64,000 nucleotides of DNA from Agrostemma githago (taxonomy: Eukaryota; Streptophyta; Magnoliopsida; Caryophyllales; Caryophyllaceae): contig OY288256.1 in the NCBI GenBank assembly GCA_958450325.1, positions 13,362,557 through 13,426,556 on the forward strand, given 5' to 3'. The notes beneath the pieces are model-generated. The model made no database searches. It was not told where the DNA came from and worked only from the letters and a program-made list of their open reading frames with translations. Shown here piece after piece: positions 1 through 10,372 of the stretch (position 1 is its first letter; the number at the start of each line of letters is the position of its first letter). Made by a program: the position numbers and the translations under genes.

Positions 1-116
1 CTAACCTTAACCTCTATTTCAAAAACTGCCAATAACTACCTAATTATGGTTACCAATTTAGTAGTATAAATAGAAGTATGAGAAATCAAATAAACAAACA
101 ATTGAAAAACCCAAAA
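1..116 (+). promoter_or_regulatory. Promoter and 5' UTR of RPA1-like gene 1
   Basis: A TATAAATA box lies at 65-72. A plant start site is expected about 30 bp downstream (near 97), so the ATG at 117 is preferred over the ATG at 78, which would lie upstream of the transcript. The segment CAATAACTACCTA (29-41) recurs almost exactly upstream of the Rep/helicase first exon near 6,740. The window begins inside this promoter, so distal elements are missing. Confidence 0.55.
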
Positions 117-2558
117 ATGGAATCAGAAACAAATGAAATATTAATAAGTAAGCTGAAAAGAGGAATATTTAGAGCTCATTTAAGGGGAAGAATAGTGCGA
201 AAATGGAAAAAAGAAAACTTCAACAACAAAGGAAAAGGAGATTACATATCACTTGAGTTTCTAATGGTGGATACAAAGGTAATGAGTAACATTTTCTCCT
301 TATTTAACACTTTTATACTGATTTTAAAATTAATTAATCTGTTACTAATTAAATAATCAACTCCACAAATCATTAATCATTATTTAATGCTCACTCTTTC
401 AATATTTTTAAAACTTTCCTTTTTGTAGGGTGATGTGATCCAACTAACTGCATCAAGGGCATTAATTCAAACTTTTGATAGCATGATTGAAGAAGAAAAA
501 TGTTACAAGATAAAAAGATTTCAAGTATTGGTCAACAACGGTTACGACATAGCAACACCATACCCATGTCGTGTAAAATTAGGAACAACATCAATAGCGG
601 AAGAAATCAACGATGAAGATTTACCCTACCATGGCCTCAATTTGGTGAGCTTCGACGATATCTTAGGCAATAACCTTGGTGGAAGATATTTCATCGGTAC
701 ATCTAAAACTTTCTAAATTACTAAAAATTTCAATAAATACTCTATATATACAATAAACATAAACATTTCAAAATGTGTTAGATGTCATTGCGGAGGTTGA
801 ATTTTATGATTTAATCATGGAAGCTAAAGGTATCAAAAGAACAAGACTATTCATGGAAGATTATAAGTAAGTATGTCCATCTTATTCAATTTAAACTTTC
901 ATAATATACAACATATAACATTTTATTTAACAACGTAAATAGTGGGGAGCATTTACAATTGTGGCTATGGGGTACACATGTAAACACCGCGTTGCATATC
1001 GCCAACAATCCACACTACAAAGCGGAGAAACCAGTGATAGTTTTACAATGTGTGCAAAGATCCGTGCATGATGGGGAAATCAGAATTAGCACTACCGATG
1101 CAACAAAGATATATGTTAACCCATATATAGCTGAAGTGAAGGAGTACAAAATCAGGTTTATTCAAATAACACTAACAAAATATATATATACACACATACA
1201 TAATTTTGCCTATACTACCAACAGTTACGTATACCGTTGTATGCAGAATTCCAAAAAGACCAACAACCAACAGAGGAGTGGTTGAGTTTAGATCAAAAGA
1301 CTTATTAAGTGGAAACTTAAAATCTCTTGCTGAAATTTTATCTTTGGTCAAGGTAGTATTCAAGTTTGTCGAAAAAAAAATCATCAATATTCAAGCGACA
1401 TTTTTTGCGAGTTTGATTTACATTTAATTATGAAAATATCCAGGCAGGAACTTATGTCACGCTAGCATACATAACGGAGATTGACGAATCATATAATTGG
1501 TACTACAACTCATGTGAAGTATGCAAGTCAAGGGCTGGAATTAAAGATGGTTTATGGTACTGCTCAAAAGAATATTGTGCTGCATACGATGTAGGTTCTG
1601 AATTTCGTGCACCAAGGTAAGAACGTAAATTAATACTTCATTTAATGCCAAAAAAAAATACACAGCCACACACATTTAAATACCATTTTAAACTCCAGCA
1701 TTATCAAACACAATATTTCAGATTCCAAGCAAAATTCTTCATTGAAGACGAAAAAAATCAAGCTTCGATAAAGATGTTCGAAAATTTAATCCAAAGAAAA
1801 ATCAAGAGAAGTGCTATGGAGTGCATGGAAAGCCTTAAACAGGTATTAAAAAGACTTATTATAGTTGTTTATTTGGATGATTTCCATTGATATTAATCAG
1901 AATCATACTTACAATATAGTACAATTGGTAATCACACAGATTGGTAACGAGCACGGAGTACCAAGCGACTTCCAATGCTTTTTAGGGAAGGAATATGTCC
2001 TAAAGATAGAGGTGCACCGTAGATTTAACATTGAAATGAATTCCACGTGCTATACAGTCTACGATTTTTCAGATGACCAACAAATTGTTGAGCAATGGAA
2101 GGAAAAATGTACCAAGTGTCAGGTATAATTGGATTATACATGTACAACCAGAATCGTTACCTCTTTTGATTATTTGCTCAGTGTTTATACTAAGCTTCAA
2201 AATAGATCGATGCAGCGAGCCCAATGACAGCAAGCACAATGACAGAATGCATGATGACAACCGAAGTTGAACCTTCAACGGACACATCAACGGTACACAA
2301 AATTATAATTAGCTTTTTAATGTATATCACAACGACTATTACATACATACTATTTAAATATGTATGCAGGAAAGGACAATTGTTGTCGAAGGTATAAATG
2401 AAAAGAGCAATTCGGAATCAGCAACTCCAAAAAGCAAGAGGAAGTACAGCCAAGTCATTAGCGACGATGATGAAGACTATGGGATAACAAAGATAGAAGA
2501 CAAAGCATCATCATCTAAGAGTCTCAAACAAGTGAAGATTGAAAAAGAGGGCTCCTAA
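117..2558 (+). CDS. RPA1-like (RPA 70-kDa subunit-like) ssDNA-binding protein, complete
   Basis: The product should bind single-stranded DNA through OB folds, as replication protein A large subunits do in the nucleus. I place ten exons at 117-278, 429-696, 782-866, 943-1155, 1247-1352, 1444-1616, 1732-10 (i.e. 1722)-1842, 1940-2122, 2206-2292 and 2370-2558; the seventh exon starts at 1722. All junctions are GT-AG and the frame is open throughout, giving 528 residues. Exons 1-2 hold the first OB fold and exons 3-5 the second, with the segment EKPVIVLQCVQ. Exons 6-8 hold a C-terminal OB fold with a zinc ribbon, cysteines near 302, 305, 318 and 323 (CEVC, YCSKEYC). The tail is acidic/basic with KSKRKYSQVISDDDED, probably a nuclear signal. 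Full-length RPA1 is usually 600-900 residues; the N-terminal protein-interaction OB fold is absent, as in many plant and Helitron-linked RPA1-like proteins. Family assignment is firm; cargo status is inferred from position. Confidence 0.85.
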
Positions 2559-3650
2559 TTGGTCACTAAGATCAAAAACATCAAGAATTTTATCTACTAT
2601 GAGTTGATTTTAAGACTTTGAATTTCAGACTATTACTTTATCTACTATTAGTACACTTTTAAGACTACTTTGCTAGACTCTTTAACGATTGTTCTAATCA
2701 AGCCTTAGAGAGACATTTAGTGTTTGGTTGGTTAATGTTAATTTTGTCATATCTAATGCACAGCAAATAAGATCTATGTCCATATGCAACCAATGTTCTT
2801 TTGTGTTGTACTAGGTTCCATCTGTGGAGGAGAAATGAAGAAATGATGAAACAAAAAATCTAAGGAGAAGGGAGCAGATTGCATAAGAAACACAATCACA
2901 GAGCATAGGGCAGCAGCAAAGCAAACAAATATGAAGGGACAACTGCATAGCATACGGAGACCAACATAGAAGATAGAGAATACAAATTTCAGAATCATCA
3001 CATTAAACTATTTCATTGTGGTTATTTATGTTATAAGAAATGATTTAGTTTGTAAATGTTAATGTAAATTTTGATCGGTCTACCTGTTATACTGTAAAAT
3101 TAGTACCATAACTATTGTTCTTTGTATTAAGTTATATTAATTATAATTAAATATTTCTTGCAATTTCTCAAAAAAAAGTTATCCATCACAAAATTCAACA
3201 TTATAATTACAACCGAAAGAATATAACTTAAAGTTACCTAACTATTTTAACTTATGAGGTTAGCTTAATAATTAAATTTAAAATCATAATTCACAGCACG
3301 ACATTGTGTTTTTAACAAACCCAAATAAAGTTTTTATTTTTTGTAATATAATAATTTCACCATGCCTGAAAAAAAAAACAACTAAAAATATAAACTTCTT
3401 ACATAATTTAATATTATATTTAATATATAATCGTAGCTTTAAATTCAACCAACTAAGTCGATGTCATGCTTCAAATCGCTTAAACTACACAGAACAAAAA
3501 AGCTGACATATGAAAAATGAAGTTCTTGAGGGAAAATATATTTAGCATAAAAATTAACTATAACATCGACTCACAAAAAAATAGAAAGTTTTAATAAAAA
3601 ACCAAAAAATAATATGGGTAGTCCAAAATTGAAATATTTTTACAACCAAC
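2559..3650. other. Intergenic, AT-rich, no gene seen
   Basis: This is the downstream flank of RPA1-like gene 1. I see no exon with splice sites and no transposon terminus. The part at 2,770-3,000 loosely resembles the flank downstream of RPA1-like gene 2 (about 5,690-5,870): both are purine-rich with repeated AAGCAAACAAA-type words. That fits a shared duplication origin of the two genes. Confidence 0.4.
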
Positions 3651-4030
3651 CGAATCACTACCACATTTTGAACTCAGATGTAACCTGACAACAACTTCGA
3701 AAAGAAACAGACTTTTCACTTTATAACTAGCAATGCAAAAATTAAACCAACTAAATCCCCACCACTTCTTAAACTTCCCACTACTGTAAAAAAACTACCC
3801 ACAACTTGAAGAATATCAGCTGTAACTTGTCATAACTTCTAAAAAAAACTGATTTTTCACTTAAAAATTACCAATACAGAAATTAAACCAACTAAATCAC
3901 CACATTTAAACTTCCAACTACTTAAAAAACTACCCACAACTTGAATTAAATAAGCAGTAAACTAGCAATAACTTCCAAAAGAAACTGAATTTTTACCCTA
4001 TAAATACCAAAGGAGAAAATTAAACTTACA
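3651..4030 (+). repeat. About 140-bp tandem promoter repeat, 2-3 copies
   Basis: Words such as ATTAAACCAACTAAATC (3741, 3882) and AAAAAACTACCCACAACTTGAA (two copies near 3,790 and 3,925) recur at 135-141-bp spacing, with a degenerate third copy leading into the TATA box. The array ends directly at the promoter of RPA1-like gene 2. ACTACCCAC also occurs near 6,708 upstream of the Rep/helicase first exon, so the unit probably derives from promoter sequence. Confidence 0.6.
3999..4006 (+). promoter_or_regulatory. TATA box of RPA1-like gene 2
   Basis: TATAAATA lies 51 bp before the ATG at 4057. Gene 1 has the same octamer 45 bp before its ATG, so the two promoters share their core layout. Confidence 0.6.
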
Positions 4031-4056
4031 CAAAATCACAGCAAAAACAAGTCAAT

Positions 4057-5117
4057 ATGGAAAACAGAAATAGACAATTAAGTCAAACATTCATAGAGGG
4101 TCGGGTAATTTGCAAATGGAAAGGAAAATGTATTGCTACATATAGGAATTTGTCAGAATCACTTGAAGCATTAATGGTCGACAAAAATGTAAGTGTTCTT
4201 TTAAGTGGTCGGCATTAATGTAATTTTAAATATTCTTTTTCCATGTCATTTTATACTACTATAACTTTGTAAATGAGACATACTGAAAAAAAACTACATA
4301 TTTAAAAATTAATTAACACTTTTTAGATCAACTAAGTCAAATGTTTATTAATAAATAAGAAAACAGTAATACAGTAGCATTAAAAAAATCAGGGGATTAT
4401 AATTATACACATTCTTTTTCAGATATAATTATTTTATAAACATTCTTTTTCAGATATAATTATACACTAATATATTATTGTAATTATAGGGGAAAATGTT
4501 ACAAGCAACTATTCTGTTCGCATCCGCACATCAACATGAAACATTTCTTAATGAAGGAAAGATTTACAGAATGAAAAATTTGAAATTGGTTCCTAATTAT
4601 GGAAGGGAGGCAGCCACACCTCACAAATGGAGAATCCTTATCCAGCCCACAACAATTATAGAAGAAATACAAAATGATGATATACCGACTTTTGGTTACG
4701 ACTTCCTAAGCTTTCAGGATATAGTTGACAATAACTTGAAAGGACGATCATATCTAGGTACTATACCAAATATTCTACAAAACTATACTACCTCCTCCCC
4801 ACTTAATTTATTTAATATTTTATCAAATTAATTGTCATCAAATTTTGTAGATGTTATTGCTCAAGTAGAGGAGTATAGAGTGGTACTACAAAATGGACCA
4901 TTATTATGCTCAAGTCTGGATTTGCAAGACATCAACGGTACAAACATTACAATGTGGGTATGGGGACAATTGGCTGAGGATATCAAGATCATTGTTTCAA
5001 ATTCAAAATATTACACGGAAAAGCCCATAATTGTTTTTCAATGTGTGCAAAGGACTCCATATCAAGGTACAAAACTACTCAAGTTGTGGAACTTTATATT
5101 TCACAATTAGCATATCC

Positions 5118-5156
<39 letters not shown>

Positions 5157-5495
5157 TATGTAAACATCATAGATCAAATGCGGTTAACAACAACAAATGC
5201 ATCCAAGATTCACTTCCATCCAGATATACCACAAGTGAACGAGTTTATTGCTAGGTAATATACTATATTGTAATCTCAATTCCAAATTGTATTCCAAGAT
5301 TTCATACCTTATATCATTAATAAAACTTACTATAATAAAAACAGAAATGCAAATCGTGGATCAGCACTAAGAGACATCATAAATGCAACATGGAAACACA
5401 TGGAAGATGAAGAAAAAGAGGAAGTTCGAAATCTGGGAAGGAAAAGGATAAGGGTTGAGAGCATTGATGAAGATGGAGAAAATCAAGAAATATGA
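4057..5495 (+). CDS. Short RPA1-like protein, two OB folds, no zinc ribbon
   Basis: Five exons (4057-4188, 4490-4757, 4851-5066, 5173-5254, 5345-5495) join in one open frame of 282 residues with GT-AG junctions. Exon 2 is 268 bp, the same as in the other two RPA1-like genes of the window. The intron that splits the second OB fold in gene 1 (867-942) is missing here: the reading runs from LDLQDIN straight into GTNITMWVWG. After the second OB fold the protein ends in a charged tail (KHMEDEEKEEV, RKRIRVESIDEDGE). The zinc-ribbon OB fold needed for RPA trimer assembly is absent. It could be a real short ssDNA-binding protein or a truncated duplicate that stayed in frame; the undamaged frame favours the former. 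Confidence 0.75.
5121..5153. repeat. (TA)n microsatellite
   Basis: A run of alternating TA of about 30 bp inside intron 3 of RPA1-like gene 2. Confidence 0.9.
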
Positions 5496-6700
5496 TTTAA
5501 TTTAATTAGAGTTATTCATCAGTTTCAAATTTCCATTAAGCAACCAGACCTGTTTTTTCTTTCAGTTTCATGCTTTTAAGTCCTTTATGTTTTTATTTGG
5601 CACTTTATTCGGTTTTTTCAGCAGACAATTAACACCTGGTTTCGTTTTTAAACTTTAGTAAAATGTAAGATGTGAGTATGTGTTTTGTATGTATATGCAC
5701 TATTACCATGTTCAACAGGCAAGATGAATATTTCAGAGGCAAGCAAAGGCAAACAAACAGAGGACAGAAGACACTCCAAGACACATAGCAAGACAGTGCA
5801 TGAAATAGAAGAAACAGAAGTCACAATGATTGAGATGTAGACTCCATAGTGCAAACATTATCCCACATTGTTTAGATTCAGTCAAAAGTTTTCGCCTAGC
5901 TTAATGTAATTAATTTAACAATTAATTAATGGAAACAATTCGACCTATTTACATACAAAAAATTCTTTAAATGTTATTTGTACATACAAAAATTATTAAG
6001 TGATTGTACATACCATAAATAAAGATTTAGATAAGAAAAGACGACAGACAATTCAATTGTTCATATTCTGTATAGTTTTTAATGTGTTTTACAAGCCACT
6101 TATGTTGTGATTACATATAATTAAACGAGTGAAATGAGAGTTCTACAAGACATTCATCACGCATACAAATATCATATAACATTTCCGTTGTCAGGCTCAT
6201 ATCACACTAAATATAACATAAAATTGTTTAACTTTATTGCAACGAGTGTCAATTCTTACAACTTCAAAAAACATTAATTACTACATAGTACTATGAATGA
6301 AAATACTAATGAGACAGTATATTCTACTTTATAAAATTATTATCGTCGAACGATTCATGTTATTGTTGAATTATTCACGGAACTAAAAATTAAGAGTCAC
6401 TATATAAAAAAAAATACACTTATATATTAAACAAATAAAATATTGAAAATTACAAAGAAAAATTGAACACTTGCTTTTGAAATATAAATTACTCTTACAT
6501 TATTGTTTAGACAGAATTATTGTCCACATGAAAACTAAAAAATCAACATAATTGTTATTCTTAAAATTATAAGCCCAATTAAAACTAAGCCTCTAAGATA
6601 AAATTTCAATGTTTATTGACAAGTTATCACATAACAAACCACTTTAAGAATTACACGGAAAATACCACAATTATAGTCAACCTACCTACTAAGTTACTTA
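5496..6700. other. Intergenic, AT-rich, no gene seen
   Basis: About 1.2 kb of low-GC sequence between RPA1-like gene 2 and the promoter of the Rep/helicase gene. No exon, RNA gene or transposon end is recognisable. A Helitron 5' terminus (A then TC) could lie here, but the signal is too short to call by eye. Confidence 0.4.
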
Positions 6701-6852
6701 GAATAAAACTACCCACTAACCCACAACTAGGAAATATTAACAATAACTACCTATAAAACCGCTTTATAACTTCCTATAAATTCATCTCAATAAATAAGCA
6801 GAACCAAACATTTACAGCCAATTATCTATTATTCAAGTGTAGAACAAAAATT
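6700..6852 (+). promoter_or_regulatory. Promoter region of Rep/helicase gene A
   Basis: It contains ACTACCCAC (about 6,708), AATAACTACCTA (about 6,741) and a TATAAA at 6775-6780, 73 bp before the ATG at 6853. The same words occur at the promoters of the RPA1-like genes at 1-72 and 3,650-4,010, so the RPA1-like and Rep/helicase genes seem to share promoter modules. Confidence 0.45.
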
Positions 6853-7416
6853 ATGGGTAAGAAAAAAAACCAAAACGAAGAAACATCCAATAAAAGTAAA
6901 TCAAGGAGAACAACAAGTAAGTTTTATTTTTTATCTTATTTATTTTCAATCTTTTTCTCCTACACATAATGATATAGATTGTATCCATTTTTATTTATAA
7001 AGATGAATTGTTTTATAAGTAAATACGAGAAACGCTTGAAAGGTAACAAATAAACACATAATGGTACATTAGAATATGATATATCAGTTATACAGAAACA
7101 AAGAAAAAAAATTAGGTTTTATAATCATTTATTTTAATGTTAGATAAATGGTGAAAAGCAGACAAGCAAAACGACATTTGAAAGTAATGTTTACATTAAG
7201 GTAATAAGTTCAGAAACATACTTTATCAAGCAAGCAATCACTGATAGCTTCTATTATTGTAGCTGGTTTTTGTGTTGTAACCTGAGATAAGATAACAATA
7301 ATAATTAATTTTTCATTATTGTCTGTACTTCATGTATGTAATTCATTAATTATATGATGTTTGGGTAGAAAAACTTTAATTTCAACAATAATAATAGAGG
7401 AAAAATACTGTGTCAA

Positions 7417-7860
7417 GACTGGCGTACCAGATTTTAATAAATAAAACAAAAAGTAAACACAAGACCGGAAGAGGATCGGGTCGAGACTGGCGTACCAGAT
7501 TTTAATAAATAACTAAATTTAAAAAAAAAAAGCAAGGCCGGATGAATACCGTGTCGAGACTGGCGTACCAGATTTTAATAAATAAATAAATAACCAAAAA
7601 AGCAAGACCGGGAAAGTACCAAGTCGAGACTGGCGTACCATATTTGAATAAAAAAAATTAAAAAAGCAAAAAATTAAAGCAAGACCCGGAAAGTACCGTG
7701 TCAAGACTGGCGTACCAGATTTGAAAAAAAAATCAAAAAATAAAATGCAAGACCCGGAAAGTACGGTGTCAAGACTGGCGTACCAGATTTGAATAAAAAA
7801 AAAAAGCAAGACCCGGAAAGTACCGTGTCGAGACTGGCGTACCAGATTTTAATAAAAAAT
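7417..7860. repeat. Minisatellite, about 7 units of 56-77 bp
   Basis: GACTGGCGTACCAGATTT starts at 7417, 7485, 7558, 7628 (variant), 7705, 7773 and 7832. Each is followed by an A-rich stretch of variable length and GCAAGACCCGGAAAGTACCG. It lies in intron 1 of Rep/helicase gene A. Intron 1 of gene B has a related, more degenerate array around ACCGTGTCGAGACCGAC. Confidence 0.85.
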
Positions 7861-8765
7861 AAAAAAATGAAAACTGAAAAATACAGCAACAAAATAAGAA
7901 GGTAACAATAAAATATGACAACAAAATTAATTAAAAGAGCAATAATCATGATGAGTGACAACAGAACAAAAAAATAAACATACCGTGCGATTACGCCTCA
8001 AACTTTGTAAACAGTCACTGGCTTTTGATACCTAGATTATACAAGTGGTAAAACATATAACAAAAATTAAGTTAGACCACCAATAATTCATTTCATTTAC
8101 TTAAAATACTGGAAACAACAAAGTAACATTACTATTAGCTATGACTTCTGGACAACATAATATTATAAGGATGTATTAACATTACCATAAAAATTCCATA
8201 ATATAAATCGTAGAAGAAACAGATGATCACATTATGATAAATTTACACCCTCCAATCCCAAACTTAGCCTAAGCAAAACATTTTATAGATGAGTAGAACG
8301 AATGACTGAATGCAGTACCTTCACCTTGCTCTTCAAACTCAGAAGAGTTTGATGATAACAACAGAAACCAATACAAAAGCAAATGAAGCAGAAATGAAAT
8401 AATGAATCTTAAGGAATCAATGATGTATGGATTACAATAAAAACATGAACAAAAGCAAATCAATGATGTATGGATTACAGTAAACTATGCCGCCACTTAT
8501 TTTGAACTCCACGCTTCTTCAAATCATAAATTAGTAATAAAATACAATAGAAAAAGAATGTTCTAATGACATACAATCGTAAACACATCAGTATTAACAA
8601 GAAGACTATAGATAAAAGCCAGAAATTAAACAGTTATGCACAATGCAAAAGAAATAAATATTTGTACAAGAGTGATGAAATAGCCAAACACAGAGTACCA
8701 CTTGAAATGTATGCACACAAACATCGAAAAACAAACAGGATGTAAATAAGAGATGAGAAACATAC
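7861..8765. other. Intron 1 interior, no confident gene
   Basis: AT-rich. On the minus strand two short exon-like pieces may accompany the S15 fragment: an acidic stretch ending at a GT near 8,312 (SSEFEEQGEG) and DLKKRGVQNKWRHSLL near 8,478-8,527. Neither is recognised. A 24-bp word (TCAATGATGTATGGATTACA) is repeated at 8417 and 8460. Confidence 0.3.
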
Positions 8766-8823
8766 GGACTTGCGAAGCTTCTTAATGAGAGCCATGGGCT
8801 TCCTCTTCAAACCTTTTCCAAGC
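8766..8823 (-). pseudogene. Captured exon of cytosolic 40S ribosomal protein S15
   Basis: Read on the minus strand, a 58-bp exon flanked by TTGCAG and GTATGT encodes LGKGLKRKPMALIKKLRKS. The core GLKRKPMALIKKLRK is the highly conserved S15 (uS19) segment of plant 40S subunits. Only this exon is recognisable and the rest of the roughly 150-residue protein is missing, so it is a gene fragment with working-looking splice sites. It lies antisense inside intron 1 of the Helitron A transposase gene, which suggests capture by a transposon or retention from an older insertion. Confidence 0.8.
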
Positions 8824-9189
8824 CTGCAATTAACCAAAAGAAAACAAGATCAACAAAAATTGAGGAACCAAAAAAAATACTCCATAGTCTGTCATCTGTA
8901 TTTATGTTGTCAATGAGTATACCCAAAAAAATACTCCCAGTACTTAGTACAAAGTTAATCCGGAATATATATAAATAAAATGTTCTAGCTTTTGTTGTTC
9001 TTATTAATTGTGATCCGACATGTTTATCGGCTTTCATTTTACGGCACACCTTCTTCCCCTCCTTAATTCTAGCTTTTGCATTAATCGAAAAAAGTTTATA
9101 ATCCGTGGTAGGCTGTGTTTGTTGTTGGAATTAGCCCTTCCCCCAAATACCAAAACAGAAGATGAAATATGAGGGAATGAACCCTAGAT

Positions 9190-9410
9190 GAAAGAGAAGT
9201 GAGGCGAGGTACCTGACGAGCGTAAATGTGAGCGAGATTGGCACCCCAACCGTTACTACCGAAGCTTTGCTGTACGATCGATGATCCAAACAACACGAAC
9301 CATCGGTAACATAAATACAGATGACAGAGTATGACAGAGGGAGGGGGAATCCAAGTACGTAATCCAAGTAGAGAATCCAAAAGTATTTGAGAGGGAGAAG
9401 AGAAGGGGAT
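9190..9410 (-). other. Unrecognised exon-like segment next to the S15 fragment
   Basis: On the minus strand a reading GSSIVQQSFGSNGWGANLA ends in a good splice donor (CAG then GTACCT, near 9,213). The sequence before it is pyrimidine-rich like a plant 5' UTR. It may be the first exon of the captured gene that also supplied the S15 exon, but S15 does not start like this and I cannot name it. Confidence 0.3.
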
Positions 9411-9537
9411 GGATTTAGGGTAAGAAACGGAGATGGTGTTTAGGGTAATTGAAAGGGAGGAGAGAAGGGGATGGATTTAGGGGAATTGAGAAATGTCGGT
9501 GAATGTAAGAGAGGCAAAGAGAGGCATCCTTAGGGTT

Positions 9538-9540
<3 letters not shown>

Positions 9541-9568
<28 letters not shown>
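9541..9568. repeat. (TA)n microsatellite
   Basis: About 28 bp of alternating TA in intron 1 of Rep/helicase gene A. Confidence 0.9.
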
Positions 9569-9788
9569 CTCCTTATGATTTGGTATCATATAGGAGTATA
9601 ACCTAATGGGCTCATATTTTTATGATTCAGCCCAAATAAGTGTATTACAAGATCCGCCCAAATATTTGCATCGGTTTATTGGATACTTAAAATGAGATGG
9701 ATTGGGCTAAGAGTATAACTAGACCTCTCAAAAATTGACCTAACCCAAAACCCGACGAACATATATTTGATAAACACAAAAACTTGAA

Positions 9789-10372
9789 TGAGACTGTCTC
9801 ACGATAATATATCGTGAGCAGGCACGTCAAATGATATTTAGTGGCCCTGTGTCAATATTTTTTGGAGGCCCTTTATCAAACACCGTCTCCCATATTTTTA
9901 GGTTATTTCGAAAAATAATACTCGTACGTACTATAATAGATCCTCAAATTGAAATTAAGTTTCAAAATTTTAAATATAATATAGTTGCGTGATCCACAAA
10001 TAATACGAAAGAACTGAAATATGGAGTGACAAAAGATAACGGTAGCGAAGAAAATAAACTTAGGAGGAAAGAGGAAAATAAATTAAAAAAAATTGCCTAT
10101 GAGAGGACTCGAACCCATATCCTCTCCTCAAGGAGACTCTTTGGCTTCAACAAATTACCACTACGCTACTATATCCATCAATACTCTTTTGGGCCATAAA
10201 TACACTATATATACACTATATACTCCTTTGGGCCATAAAGAACCGGGTCACCATGCTTTCTGACGGGCCTGATCGTGAGACGGCTCTTATAAGAGGTGGT
10301 TACTAAATTTGTAACCACCCCCTATGTGCCCATGTGAGAGGTCTCACGATAAATTATCGTGAGATGGTCTCA
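9789..10372. mobile_element. Inverted-repeat element (MITE-like, 584 bp)
   Basis: It begins TGAGAC and ends GTCTCA. Each end carries a 21-bp palindrome with arms CTCACGATA/TATCGTGAG (9798-9818 and 10343-10363). The two ends match each other in inverted orientation over about 30 bp. No clear target duplication was seen, so the superfamily is undetermined. It contains a tRNA-like sequence and a GGCCCTGTG/GGAGGCCCT segment, so it may be composite. Confidence 0.6.
10093..10180 (-). repeat. tRNA-derived (SINE-like) sequence
   Basis: On the minus strand there is a box A-like TAGCGTAGTGG (10158-10168) and an exact box B GGTTCGAGTCC (10105-10115), 42 bp apart. The would-be acceptor stem ends do not pair and the sequence runs into a T/A-rich tail, so it is a tRNA-derived remnant and not a functional tRNA gene. 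Confidence 0.55.

Noticed and set aside
10093..10180. Functional tRNA gene
   Set aside because: Boxes A and B are present, but the acceptor stem does not pair and no proper anticodon arm is seen. Called tRNA-derived.
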